64,000 bases of DNA from Saccharina japonica (taxonomy: Eukaryota > Sar > Phaeophyceae > Laminariales > Laminariaceae). The translations under genes and the position numbers were made by a program. The first letter of the stretch is position 1; each line of letters begins with the position of its first letter. The DNA lies in assembly GCA_008828725.1 (NCBI GenBank), contig MEHQ01004057.1:511280-575279 (forward strand), read 5' to 3'. Positions 9,901 through 22,400 of the stretch are shown here, piece by piece. Below the pieces are notes generated by a model. That model had not been told where the DNA came from, did not search any database, and was given only the letters and a program-made list of their open reading frames with translations.

Positions 9901-12456
9901 GTCAGGCGTTAAAGGCTCACTTGAGACCCCAGAAGACCTGAAACGAGATCGCTAGCATCACCCTCTCGTTGTCCTCGTCGTCATTGCCGTGGTTGCCGTT
10001 GCCGACGTTGTCCGGAAGGGGTATCTCCACCTGGCTCCTACCCCGCCCGCAGCCAACAGCTTCCGGGTGGTGGAAGAGCGGTTGTTCCCCGTTGCGCATG
10101 GCGTCTAGCAGAGACCCGAGCCACATGGCCTCCAGCACCACATACACGAAGTTATCCCGTTCCCAAGCCTGAATAGAGGTTGAGTAGAAGAGAAGCGGTC
10201 ACATTCCTACAATACGTGAATGTACAGTAAAACTCTACCAGTGGGTAATAGAGTGAGTTCCGCATATGGTATGAGGAGGCCACGCGGCACCAAACAGGGG
10301 TTGCCGGGGTCGAGGATGTCAGAGGATTGGGTTGTGGTCGCAGCAAAACGTCCTACCATTGATTAAATGGTCATCTGGCTTACGTAATACATCGTTACTT
10401 CGTATATCGGGGGCCGGGGAGGGCGATTGACGGCGTGCGTCTTGTTTTGGGGGTGCACTTTCAATACATACGGGAGTTACGGTGGCTGGTAATTCCTCTT
10501 CGCAAGACAGGTCCCCGGAATATATCATACCAGGTATCATAGAGCGCATCGGGTGCCGTGGCCCTCATGACATAGGTTTCGCGCTACGTACGAACAGCTG
10601 TACGTACACACCGGCGAGATATCATACAACAGTAGTACAAACCTGTGGTATTCATTTAGGCATCGCTTACCCCGTGAAATCCGACCACGCACGGGCAATC
10701 GATAACCATCAGCGCCCGCAGCTCCGCACAAAGAAGCTCGGACTGCTCTTCGTGGAGCGTGTTGAAAACCTTAGCCACGTAGACGTCTTGAGTGCCCCTT
10801 CTCTTCAGCAGTCGTACGCATGAAGTTCCTCCTGTGGTTGTATTTTCCCGGAAAAATCAACGCGCATTTTGAAAGCGGCGATGTCAGGGTGCTTACGAAG
10901 GGACGGGGAGGTACCTAGAGTTTGAATCGAGAGAGGGTTCTGTAATGTATTGCATTTTGCAGCTTATATGTTTGAGGACGCGCTTGGTATTTTCATAGGC
11001 CAATGGATCATATTTGTATCTTTAACGCAGCACGAAACGCGGTTGAAACACACAACTCTGTCCCTCTCGAACAAAGTACCGTTTGGATAGAGTATCAAGA
11101 TACAAACGGTCCTACTACTGTAATGTTTAGGCACAAAACCGTCCTTATATTTAAGGGACAAAACTGTCCTAATATGCAGGGGCATAGAGTGGCACCCGGT
11201 AGAACAGCCACGCGCCGTAAATAAAGCTATGTATTGTCACTACGTTCCCAAGGCCTCTATATACCGAACCGAGCACCGTATACATACCTACAGCACCAAG
11301 AACCCTCTCGAATTATTATTGCTCGAAAAAGCGTTTGGTTACTGATGAAAACCGAAGCGCAGGTATATACATATTGCTGTGTTCGATTATGAACGAACTG
11401 CCGATTGGGCGCCTACGCCAGCGCTTACCACATCAAGTAGCCCAACGGAAGGTCCCTCCCAGGCATAGACGAAGGGCTACCGTGGTAGTATTTTTGGGTT
11501 CGAAGCGCACATCTCATCGGCAACCCCCGGGGCGCATGGACTGCCTTGCCAGTCGACACGAAGCTGCTGTAGGTATACCGGTACTCCTCAAGGCCTCTCA
11601 GATAACGAACTATTTTCTCTCCAGCCTTGAAAACGCTGCTTCTCTTCTACGCTTGGTTATTTCTACAAGAGAAGTGAGTAGCATCAAGGATGCTTAATAG
11701 ACAAACCTGCAAGGGGATACTCTGATGCGTCTCACCCAGTCTTACAACACCATACCTGGCACTGTAGCATTTGCAGGGAAAAGGCTGCTGGCGAAGATCG
11801 AAGCCACGCAATGCCCAAACAAGCACTGCAGTCTACTATGTTCACTGGTACTACTGACTGTAGTAGTTTTGATAGTTATGCTCTATTGATGTCGTGTGCC
11901 CGAACACGGAAAACAAATAATTAACTCTAATTCCGGTACGAAATAATAAAATGATGAACGCAACAGAACGCCAAGCAATTGTTTTATTATTTTGACCAAA
12001 TCGTACTCCCGAACCCAAACCCGAAAATAAATTATTATATAGCACAACTGCTGTAGTATTTGCACGAAAAAAGGCTGCCATTAAATAGTGAGGATCGAAG
12101 CCACACAAGTCATTTACAAGTATACTGCAGTCTGTTTTGTTACAGATTAGGTGCAGTCTAGTAATATCAATAGGATAACTGTACTGCTTGCTGTATTTGC
12201 CGGGCTACTGAGATTAGTCGCCGAGATTGTATTCAAGTCCCTGAGCCAATGGTCCAGGCACAAAATGTTCACTCCTCTCACCTCTTCCGACGACATTTCT
12301 CAGCTTCAAGTTTTCCACGGGGCCCAGCTTGCTCAGCTTGTCCAGCGCCCGAGGGAGCAACGACTGAACAGACGACTTGGCACTCTCCGTGAGCGAGCTG
12401 TCGTCGAGCTCTGGGGGCAGCTGCAGCGCCAGCCTGCGGGGACTGCAGGGAGCCAT
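6952..12456 (-). CDS. Protein kinase with HGD catalytic loop, left copy, 8 exons, 444 aa
   Basis: Exons, in transcript order, are complement of 12,282-12,456; 10,671-10,831; 9,921-10,168; 9,308-9,451; 8,717-8,840; 7,830-7,928; 7,406-7,516; 6,952-7,224. All introns are GT-AG and the reading phase closes at each junction, giving 1,335 bp with one stop. The domain order matches its partner at 19,455-25,065: a GxGxxSxV-type glycine loop (GRGGTSCV), the VAK lysine, HGDIKSSN catalytic loop, DFG, GTFRYMPPE activation-segment end, DPAKRP in helix H, then an Asp-rich tail encoded by GAC-type repeats. Protein differences from the partner are scattered (for example five in the first 58 residues) and concentrated in the acidic insert of exon 3, which is one codon shorter here. 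The family (serine/threonine, TKL/STE-like) is inferred from motifs. An in-frame ATG exists 15 codons upstream (12,501), but the start used is the one conserved in both copies. No lesion is visible. Intron 5 carries a large pentanucleotide array. Confidence 0.88.
8046..8440. repeat. Pentanucleotide (ATACC)n to (ACACC)n array in kinase intron 5
   Basis: About 220 bp of almost pure ATACC repeats pass into about 120 bp of ACACC repeats and then mixed units. The same intron of the right copy has only about 125 bp of the same motif (23,868-23,998, as GGTAT), interrupted by GGCAT. The array gives spurious long frames on both strands. Confidence 0.95.
11590..12140. repeat. Dispersed and duplicated repeats in kinase intron 1 (left)
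   Basis: The segment at about 11,635-11,745, with GATGCTTAATAGACAAACC and GTCTCACCCAGTCTT, recurs on the opposite strand at about 21,665-21,770 in intron 2 of the right copy. Because the introns are not equivalent, it is an independent repeat and not part of the inverted duplication. A second pair (about 11,757-11,850 and 12,045-12,140), sharing GATCGAAGCCAC and CTGCAGTCT, is a local direct duplication. Confidence 0.55.
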
Positions 12457-12499
12457 GTATGTACGTGACGAGCAAACACTCGTAGGAGAAAACCTCAAC

Positions 12500-12508
12500 A
12501 ACGTCTGC

Positions 12509-12545
<37 letters not shown>
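12500..12545. repeat. CTG/CAG trinucleotide run upstream of the left kinase start
   Basis: About eleven CTG triplets lie just upstream of the kinase start codon on the transcribed side, where they would fall in the 5' UTR. The right arm has a shorter CAG run at 19,372-19,405 in the equivalent place. A stop in the kinase frame upstream of the right-arm run argues that it is not translated as part of the kinase. Confidence 0.7.
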
Positions 12546-14989
12546 ACCGTTAGTCTGTTGACTGCCGTGCTGCAGGGCTCCAGTTGGCGGGGAGACGGAA
12601 AATAAGTCCCTAAAGTAGCTGGTGATGGCAGCTCAGGAAAAGGGAAGCTGGTGGGTGTACTGTAGTAGTGGAACAGCGAGTGTCGTAATGAAGGCGTCTC
12701 GAGCGAGCGTTGGTGAGAAGCGCACTGCTTGTAGCGCAACGTGCGCTGGCAGCAGTCACCTGGACGCTTAAGAGCGTCGACGAGTATGTATACAGTAGTA
12801 AATACTACTACTTTCACCAGGGATGTTGAAAGATACGAGGAATATACGTTGAGAGTATTGGCGAGTAGTCGTATGAGCGAAGAGGGGTCCTACGCGGGAA
12901 CAAAACCCAACCGCTACAACCGCACATTGGGGGCTGCACCGCATCCACGACCTGAGCCCAACGTTGGGTTGCGGTTCGGGGGATGAGTGAGTAGGTACCG
13001 TGCACACGATTTTCCTACGTTCAACGGGAGTTAGTTTTGGCAGGCGGCTCTAATGAGAGGACGAGTGATGATATGTGTGATGAGTGATTTGGTGAGCAAC
13101 AGAACATGGAACAAATAGCACGGAAGGTCCCATTGGCTTGCCCGCTTGAAGGCTAGAAGTTGAAGGCTCAATGGCCCACCGAATATGTTGCGGTTCGACG
13201 CAGCAGACTGTCAGTCGAAATATTTAGATCCAATTTTCATTTTTAGCAAATCTTCACAGCTGACGACGTACTTTTTTATTTTGTTTTCTTTGTATAAGGT
13301 GATTCTAAATCATTTACCTGGTACTTTTTAGGGACATTTTTTTTTTTTTTCCACCCGCACTCAATACTCGTAGAAGGGAGGAGGAGGGAGGATTACTTCC
13401 CATGGCGTGGGGGTGGAATGTAGATGCAGAGTAGGAAGCACGGCCAATAGATATATAGCAGTTACAATAATTGGGTAAAGGGTGCGTATTCTATTGAGTA
13501 CACGCAGAGGAGGAGAAGTGGCTGAATGAGAGTGGTGGTATTCGACGAATTGTGTCAGCTTTTTTCATTCTGAATGAATAACGCCCTGCACATTGTCGGA
13601 AGGCAAATGATATAATAATTCTACGTACTGTACGTGAATCCCAACTTGGTCTACACTGGGCACCTTCCCGGACCTGAGTACACCCCCCCCTCAAGCACAC
13701 ACAGTGTACACGCGGATCACTGTCTACGAAGCGTATCAGGTTGGGTCAAAGCACATACCAGGTACGTACCTGGTACCTGTGGTAAGCAACAACTGCCAAT
13801 ACTCAATCAAGTAGAGGGAGTTATTAGAGAGTGCAGATAGGCGCCTTGGTAATAGTATGCATGCTTGTGTCAGTATCATATATCGTATCCTTCGAAGCTG
13901 AAAAGTGATCAATGTCTTGAATTTGTAGTTTGAATTGATTACAAAAATGGCTTTGTATCGTAGGCTTTTGGCGATGTAGAAGAAGTACATATATCGAACA
14001 TGACAGGAATTGAATGCAGGTTCAGCGTTTCACCACACGCGATATAGGGTACGTACACGAAACCAGGGTACAAAAACAAATCGACCACCTTACTTCTTCT
14101 ACGGATGTTTTGGGGGGAGAACATCAGATAATTTGTAAGCGGAGACTTTGCATGTGGCTGTAGCGAGCTAGTCCAGAGGCTTGCCGCGAGCTGCTGATCG
14201 ATGGTGTTGATCAGTGGAGCTCGTTAGCGTCGCCTAGAAGAAACGCATGCTGCCGATAAGATGGCTCTTCTGATCCAACATGAATGGTACGAAGTAAAAG
14301 ATGAACGAAGAAATGCTTGTGAGCGAAGTACTACAACAAACAGTTATAATAGTTGTAGGCGCACCAGCATCCAAGCACCCACCTCCCTGTTGTTAATTGT
14401 TTTAGTTGTACCTATGCTTTCCAACAGCTCGGACAAATGCTTCTCATTTTATACCATCTCTTGTTGGAGCTCTTATTGTTGTTCTTCTACTCCAAGTGTA
14501 TCTATTCGCCATAGATCTATCTGCACAATTTCATACCACGCCTGTTTTTGTAGCTCTCACGAGTCTGCTGACTGCCTGTCGATATTAGGCAGTGATCCAT
14601 AGCTCCTACGCCCATGCGCGCATACATGCATGTACTGCCGTTTCCTTACTACTTCCATTTTCTATCGCCGTAAATCCAAGAATGGAGATTTCTACTTTTT
14701 TATGCTCCGCTGTCTAGCCCATTCTGGCCCTGACTTTTTTTTGCTCTTCTTCTACAGTACATCGTTCGATGTTAATTCCATTTGTTAGTAAGGAACTTCA
14801 ACATATCTGCCTCATTCTTAGTATTCGCTGCTTTTCCCCATACCGCCCAATGTTATCATTCGAGTCGCTTGCCTTTCCAATTATTGAATAATATTATCCC
14901 ACTACTCGTACCCGGTACGTTACGCATCTCACTTGCTCTACCCATTAATTTGCGTTTATTTTGTTTTGGTTTTTCTCTGTTTCACAGTA

Positions 14990-15113
14990 GTCTGTGACCA
15001 CAGAATCTGTATCTCTCTAGGAATGGGAATCAGGACAGGCACTGGGTGTACTGATATGGTTGAGTAGAAAGAACGGGTTTAATGTGAAGACAACAACAAC
15101 AACAACAACTATT
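14990..15113 (+). mobile_element. 3' end of a LINE, 5'-truncated
   Basis: The segment parallels 43,510-43,640: TGTGACCA, a CTAGGA block, CACTGGGTGT, GTAGAAAG and TTAATGTGAAG occur in the same order. It ends in an ACA-type microsatellite tail, as expected for the 3' terminus of a non-LTR retrotransposon. The T/C-rich sequence just upstream resembles the 3' UTRs of the copies at 42,000-43,500, so the element may reach further left. Confidence 0.55.
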
Positions 15114-15851
15114 AGTAGTACTCCTTCCCCTTGCCTGTTATACCTCTCCTGCACATCTACTGCTACTTCTCCGAACCTCCCCTCTGTAAACATTTCACCG
15201 TACTCTTCGGCTCTGGGGGGCTATATGTGAACATATTTGGGTCCCCGCTCCCCTGTTATATTTATCCATATGACTTCGTCGAAATATGTGTCTTTGATCA
15301 CCTCTATTTTGTCACACAGCTATTGTATGACTAGGAATCCTACTCCCCCCGCCCCCGGTTTTGGTATTAAATAAAATAATTATGAATACGTCAGCTGTGG
15401 TATTATGATGTCTCTTCTTCTTTTTCCCTATCCATGCGTAGTCTTCAAGTGTGCATCCTATTCCCCCGCCCTAATTATTCCACGATTCTTGAATTCCGAC
15501 AATGTCTAGCTCGCGTGTACTCATTTGTTCGGCTGTTTCTATCCTCTTGAGCTCTTCCGTGGCGAATTCAAACACGTTCCATGATCCTATTCTCACCTTT
15601 TTTTTTGGCGTTTCACTATCAGCTCTCCTCTTGTCTATTATTGTTATTTCTCCGTTGGTGCTACTTATATTTCCTATTATTTGAGCTTACTTTCCGTTGC
15701 AGTTTCCGGCTTTATCTGCTTGGTCTACGCCACCGCTGTATTTCTATCCCTTTCGCTTTGGGCCACTTGTTGTTTCCTGCCTCGCCTTCCCTCCGTTTGC
15801 CCCAGGATTACATCTATCTGTGATTCGTTATCCCATTAACTATACATACCA

Positions 15852-16104
15852 GACGCATGCTACGATAGAGGTGAACCATGTTTTTTCTGAGTTCCTCACT
15901 TAAGGAGCGTCATACCTCACCGAAAGAAGAATTTTGGAGAAAAATAAAAGTGCTGCCGGATGAGAAATCGCATGATCGAAGTAAATTCTGAAACATGTTT
16001 CGTCACAAAGATGACCATTCGATGAACTTGGGTTGAGGAGCCCGATCGTTCGGAAAATAATTCGGCCAAAAAGTGTCACTGGGACCTCTACCGTAGCACG
16101 CGTC
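15852..16104. mobile_element. MITE family A copy
   Basis: A 253-bp element with ends GACGCATGCTACGATAGAG and the complement of GACGCGTGCTACGGTAGAG. The interior has the CTCACTTAAGGAGCGTCA and AAAAAGTG blocks of the family. It is in opposite orientation to the copy at 2,462. Confidence 0.8.
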
Positions 16105-16348
16105 ACCACTCCATCCTGGTCTTCTATCCCATGCCGACATGTTTTATGTCTCTGTCCTATGCCACCCTCCGTGCTCGCTCTCGGTCTTAGCGTGACTCGA
16201 AAACGTTCTCCCTTCCTTACTACTTGCCCTAATGAAAAACAGCACAGCCGTCGTCCTACCTCGTCGCACTTCCTCTTCAACGATATTATCACCATTCCGC
16301 TACAGCATGAACTCCAAATAGCAGCACTACCAAGGGAAGGGGGGGGGG

Positions 16349-16916
16349 NNNNNNNNNNNNNNNNNNNNNNNNNNNNNNNNNNNNNNNNNNNNNNNNNNNN
16401 NNNNNNNNNNNNNNNNNNNNNNNNNNNNNNNNNNNNNNNNNNNNNNNNNNNNNNNNNNNNNNNNNNNNNNNNNNNNNNNNNNNNNNNNNNNNNNNNNNNN
16501 NNNNNNNNNNNNNNNNNNNNNNNNNNNNNNNNNNNNNNNNNNNNNNNNNNNNNNNNNNNNNNNNNNNNNNNNNNNNNNNNNNNNNNNNNNNNNNNNNNNN
16601 NNNNNNNNNNNNNNNNNNNNNNNNNNNNNNNNNNNNNNNNNNNNNNNNNNNNNNNNNNNNNNNNNNNNNNNNNNNNNNNNNNNNNNNNNNNNNNNNNNNN
16701 NNNNNNNNNNNNNNNNNNNNNNNNNNNNNNNNNNNNNNNNNNNNNNNNNNNNNNNNNNNNNNNNNNNNNNNNNNNNNNNNNNNNNNNNNNNNNNNNNNNN
16801 NNNNNNNNNNNNNNNNNNNNNNNNNNNNNNNNNNNNNNNNNNNNNNNNNNNNNNNNNNNNNNNNNNNNNNNNNNNNNNNNNNNNNNNNNNNNNNNNNNNN
16901 NNNNNNNNNNNNNNNN
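16349..16916. other. Assembly gap (568 N)
   Basis: Unknown bases flanked on both sides by G-runs (9 G on the left, 16 G on the right). The gap lies close to the axis of the inverted duplication. True length and content are unknown. Confidence 0.99.
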
Positions 16917-17754
16917 GGGGGGGGGGGGGGGGTAGGTGCATGATATTTAGACCCCCGTAGGCTCTTGGTCGAGGGCGGTTGCAGGTCCACCTTCAATACC
17001 TCGCTCACAAACAAGTTATTGTTTTCACATTTTACTTCGTCTTATTCATCTCGGCCCAAGGGAGCCCATGTTTCATCAACAGCATCATGCGTTGCTTCTG
17101 GGCGACGCTCACGAACCCGACTACAATCATCATCATCATCGATCGGCTCGCCGCAAGCCTTTGGACTACATAGCACGCCCACCCACTACTACTACGGTCA
17201 CGTACGAACCCTCCCGCACACAAGTTGACTGCAATCTTCATCGCCGGAGGGGGGGGGCAAAATGAAAACTCAGGGGAGTGGAAATCGAATTTGTGTTTTT
17301 TGTACCTGTATCGTTTACTATTTACAGGTACTCGTACATTGTGTTCTCCCCCTTTCGCGAAATTAATTAATCCACACTAGCTCAAGTAGTTAATTAATAT
17401 GGTTCATCCCCCCCCCCCCCCCTAAATATTTTATATATTTATGGGTTGGGTTGGCGTCGGTTGGCAACGACTTTGTAAAACACGCCTCCCACTCCGTGAG
17501 CTCGACACCCAGGGTACCGTTTCTTTTTTTGTTTTGGCGGTCACCCATGCTGGCGGTCTTGTTAGATCATTTGGGCGGGGTTGGTAACCTCATCTCCGCA
17601 CAATGGGGAATGATCGTATCACGTAGTGTGTATATGGTAAGGCATCCATGAGGCAGATACGTAGTGATACCCATTGCTGTCTCTGGAAGTGGCCACACCA
17701 GAAATTAAATCAACTCATTGGAGGCTGTCGTCCATATGCAAGTCCGCCTCACAG

Positions 17755-17930
17755 GCGGTTCTTAGCAGGATCCATCTCACCCTCCATGCGACTCGCCCAA
17801 TACCTCACGGCGCTTCTCGCTTAGTGCAAGCAATGTCTGCCTGGTTGGTGAAAACCCAACGTGCTCCGTCCCGGCATTGTAGGGATATGCGAGGGTCTAT
17901 GGTCATACGACTACGGTCGTGCACGATATG
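17755..17930 (-). mobile_element. G-run-associated dispersed repeat (R1) copy
   Basis: The reverse complement of this segment carries the same ordered blocks as 6,145-6,358: the GACCATAGACCCTCGCAT-type core, the ATGCCGGGACGGAGCA block, GGGTTTTCACCAACCAG, then TTGCTTGCACTAAGCG. It abuts a poly-C tract at 17,936-17,955. Confidence 0.7.
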
Positions 17931-19454
17931 AGTACCCCCCCCCCCCCTCCCCCCATCCACACTATTCATATATATATAGATGCCCTGTACTGTACGAAAT
18001 ATTTCTACTTAGACAGTAATACAGAAACGACCCACTCTGTGAATTCGCCAGAAGAAATTCTCGATTTCAGGTATGTACGCCCCACTTTATCATACACCGG
18101 TATATCATCGTATGTATAGCATGGGCGGGGCCTTTGATGTATGTGTACCCTTTCTTTCTCGCTTGTGATGAGAAGCTGATGAAGCCTGCACTAAATTCCT
18201 GTCATGTTCGGGATATATGATACTGACACAAGCATGCATACCGAGGGCGCCTATCTGTACTCCCTCACGCAAATTGCCGTACCTCTGCTTGATTGAGTTA
18301 TACCTGCGCCTATCTGTACCAGGTATTTTATTGGTAGGTGTGTAGCCTTTGACTCAACCAGTAAGCTAGACAGTAATGCCGCGTGCGGGGGGTGTAATCA
18401 GGTCCGGGCAGGTGTCCAGTACAGACCCAATCAGGATTCACGATAATTATTGATTGCGGCTGGAAATCTAAGAATGAATACCCAGGAAAGAAGCAAGAAC
18501 AAATTACAGCAGAACTACTGTCGTATTAATAGTTAAATCGCTCAATAAAAAAACAACTCCGGAAAATACGCCAGCTGTGTCTATTAAATAGTATGAATTG
18601 CCCTAAAAAGCACGCCAGCTGTGCGCTTTTATTAAAATCAAAATATTTCAGCTGTGACGAGTTGCCAAAATGAAAATCGCATACAAACGTTTCCACTTGA
18701 CAGTCTCCTGCGTCGAACCACAACATATTCGGTGGGCCCTTGAGCTTTCACAGTTCAACGTCAAGCCTTCAAGTCTAATGGTATTTTCCGTGCCATTTTG
18801 TTCCATGTCCTGTTGCTCACCAAATCACTCCATCTCACACATCTCACTCGTCTTCTCATTAGAGCCAGCCTGCCCAAACTAACTCATGTTCAACTACTCG
18901 TAGGAAAATAGTGTACACGGTACTGGCTGTACCCCACTCATCCCCCGAACCGCAACACAACGTTGGGCTCAGGCCGCGCAGGCGGTGCAACCCCCAATGT
19001 GCAGTTGTAGCGGTTGGTTTGTATTCCGTGTCGTAGGGACCCCTCTTCGCTCATACGACTACTCGTCAATACTCTCAACGTATATTCCTCGTATCTTTCA
19101 ACATCTCTGGCGAAAACACAGTATTAAACGGTATATAATTCAGCACCCGTCTACGCTCTAAGCATCTAGGTGGAAGCTGTCTGCCACGTTGCGCTACCAA
19201 TACCCTTATGACCAACGCTCGAGGCACCTTCCTTGCCATTCACTGTTCTAAACTACTACAGTACACCCACCATCTTCCCTCTCTCTGAGCTACCATCACC
19301 AGCTCCTTTAAGGACTTCTTCTGTCTCCACGCCAACTGGAGCCCTGCAGCACAGCAGTCAATAGACGAACGGAAGCAGCAGCAGCAGCAGCAGCAGAAGC
19401 AGCGGTACCAAGTGGCGCTTTTCTCCTACGAGTGTTTGCTCGTCCCGTACACGC

Positions 19455-22400
19455 ATGGCTCCCCGCAGTCCCCACAAGCTGGCGCTGCAGCTGCCCCCAG
19501 AGCTCGACGACAGCTCGCCCACGGAGAGTGGCAAGTCGTCTGTTCAGTCGTTGCTCCCTCGGGCGCTGGACAAGCTGAGCAAGCTGGGCCCCGTGGAAAA
19601 CTTGAAGCTGAGAAATGTCGTCGGGAGAGGTGAGAGGAGTACTGTAGATGTTCTGTGCATGGACCATTGTTGGCTCAGGGACATACAAAATATACTCGTA
19701 TTTTCTGCGACTACTCTACGCAGCCCGACAGAGACACTGTACAGTTGTACAGTAGTACAGCAGTACAGTGCTGTAGTTATCCAAGAGTATAATACAACTA
19801 TATACAGTAGTATCTGTAACAAAGTAGACTGCAGTAGACTTGTATTATTATTGTAATTGTGTGTCTTCTATCTTCTTGCCAGCAGCAGCCTCTTGACCTG
19901 CAAATACTACAGCATGGATGGGTGGGTTTTCAGGGCTGGAGAGAACGTTCGTTGTTTGAGGGGCCTTGAGGAGTACCGGCACGTACAGCAGCAGTATTAA
20001 TAGTATTAATAGTAGTCTCGTGCCGCGAGCGACAAGGAGCTCCATGCGCCCCGGCAGCTGCCGTCGACATTTGAGCTTCGAACGTAACTCCAAATATTAA
20101 TATTTATTACGGTCGTCCATCATCTGTTATTCATGGGAGCGACCAATTATTTCCGCTGGGCTGCTTTTGGTGTGGTCAGCGCTGACTACATACTATTAAT
20201 AGAAGCCGCCCAACCGGCAGTTCATTCTAACCGAACTAAGAGCAGCGCATGCGCCCCCGGTTCGGTTCTCGTCAGCAACGATGATAGTAATTCGAGAGGG
20301 TTCTTGGTGCTGTTGACAATTTACGTGGTTTGCTGTGCTGTGTGGGCACGAAGAGGCCTTGGCGAAAGTATCATGCTGACATAATACGTACGTAGCTTTA
20401 TGGCGCGTGGCATTCATACCAGGTGTCACCCTGCCCCTAAATATATAAAACACTTTGGCCCCTAAAGTATTGTCCCCAAAGTACAAGGTTTCTTCCTTCC
20501 TGGTTTTCCCTTTTTTCCCTTTTTTTGCCTTCTTGTTCCTTTCTCCTTTTTTTAAATATTTTCTCTTTTCCTTTTTTTTTTCTTTCTTTTTTCCCCTTTT
20601 GATTGATGTCGTTTTCTCTTGGCTGAGGGGCGTACGATGTGGCCGCAGCAGTTATTATGTACATCGTACTGCGCTGTGCTTTGTATTTTGTGTATTATTT
20701 CTCCCTGGGGTATTCTTCTACCACTGCAGGTTTTGGTTTTGGAGCCTTACGAACAGTTAATAATGTCAGAACCACAAGGTCTGTTTCTCAACCCTACGTA
20801 TAAGCACATGATTGTCCCCAAATATTAGGACCGTTTGTATGTTAATATAATATACAAACGATGCTTACGTTGAGAGACAGAGTGGTATGTTGTAACCGCG
20901 TTTCGCGCTGCTTGGGTGGCACACCTCACGATACAGCCGTCACAACGAACCAAGCGCGTCCCCAAGCGTTCACCTTCCCCCTCTCATATTCTAAAAGTCT
21001 CTGTACCTCCCCCACCCCTTACCACGTACCACCCCGTCACCGCCACCATCGCCGCTTTCAAAACGCGCGTTTTTTTTTTTCCCGGGTAAACACAACCACA
21101 GGAGGAACTTCATCCGTACGGCTGCTGAAGAGAAGGGGCACTCAGGACGTCTACGTGGCCAAGGTTTTCAACACGCTCCACCAGGAGCAGTCCGAGCTGC
21201 TTTGTGCTGAGCTGCGGGCGCTGATGGTTATGGATTGCCCGTGCGTGGTCGGATTTCACGGGGTAAGCGATGCCTAAATTACTCAAATATCAGGTATATA
21301 CTATTAATACTGCTGTATGATAGCTGGCCGGTGTGTACGTACAGCTGTTCGTGCGTTGTGCGAAATCTATTTCATGAGCCCTATGGCATCCGATGCGCTC
21401 TATGATACCCGGTATGATATATTCCGGGGGGCTGCCTTGCGAAGAGAAAATGCCAGCTACCGTAAATACCGTAATTCTTGAAAAGCAAAATACCGGAAGA
21501 AAACACATACCGCCAATCACCCTCCTAAACTCGAGTTATTGGGTTTGTTAGATGAATACATATAAACGTGACATGAGGAAAATCACTTTTCGTTCAAAAA
21601 CGTTTATCATGGTAGTCGTGAGATGAGATTCGAACTCACGACCACTACAAACCATGTCCTCCCGACGACGCGACGTGTGAAGACTGGGTGAGACACAGAG
21701 TATCCCCGTGCAGGTTTGTCTATTCTAAGCATCCTGGGTGTTACTCACTTTCCGTAGAATCAAGCGTAGTAGATAGTCAACTTTTATTAATCCCCGAGCC
21801 AGATAGATGACATCTGGCTCGGTGGTCTTCAAGTATGGCCCTCGGATCTTATAAATGCCCCGAATACGAATGCCATCGAAGTTATACGAAAACGGACCAA
21901 CTACCTATTAATGAGGCCATTACCGGCCTTCCAAGTCCATACCTTCCACAAACCCTCTGATATCCTCCACTCCAACAACCCCGGTTTGGTGCGGCGTCGG
22001 GTGCTCATATAATATGCGGAACGCACGTTATTCCCTACAGGTAGAGTTTACGGTTGTACACGTTATATAGGAATGACGCCTTCCCCTCTACGTGGTCTCT
22101 ATTTCAGGCCTGGGAACATGATAACTTCGTGTATGTGGTGCTGGAGGCCATGTGGCTCGGGTCTCTGCTAGACGTCATGCGCAACGGGGAACAACCGCTC
22201 TTCCACCATCCGGAAGATGTTGGCTGCGGGCGGGGTAGGAGTCAGGTGGAAACAGAAATGACGACGGACGACAACGACACCGGCAACCACGGGAATGACG
22301 ACGAGGACAACGAAAAAGTGATGCTAGCGATCTCGTTTCAGGTCCTCTGGGGTCTCAAGTGAGTCTTGAACGCCGGACATTGACATAGGTACATGCTTTC

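Larger units (their letters stand above)
640..14080. repeat. Left arm of large inverted duplication
   Basis: Read outward from about 14,080, this segment matches the reverse complement of 18,120-30,490 in the same order. Anchors include the spacer-side block at 13,640-14,030 against 18,190-18,440, kinase exons 1-8 (12,456 to 6,952 against 19,455 to 25,065), the small-gene exons (6,423 to 5,345 against 25,806 to 26,632), the block at 3,540-4,980 against 26,900-28,420, and the outermost block at 640-960 plus 1,360-1,660 against 29,800-30,490. Exons are very similar and introns clearly diverged, with private insertions in each arm, so this is an old duplication and not a simple assembly echo. 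The midpoint of all anchor pairs is near 16.0 kb. Confidence 0.9.
14081..18119. other. Spacer between the inverted arms
   Basis: About 4 kb without a supported gene. Most of 14,400-15,830 is T/C-rich and includes the 3' end of a LINE (to 15,113). It also holds a MITE of family A (15,852-16,104), a 568-bp assembly gap, a copy of the G-run repeat and several poly-C tracts. Open frames here are short and compositionally biased. Confidence 0.7.
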
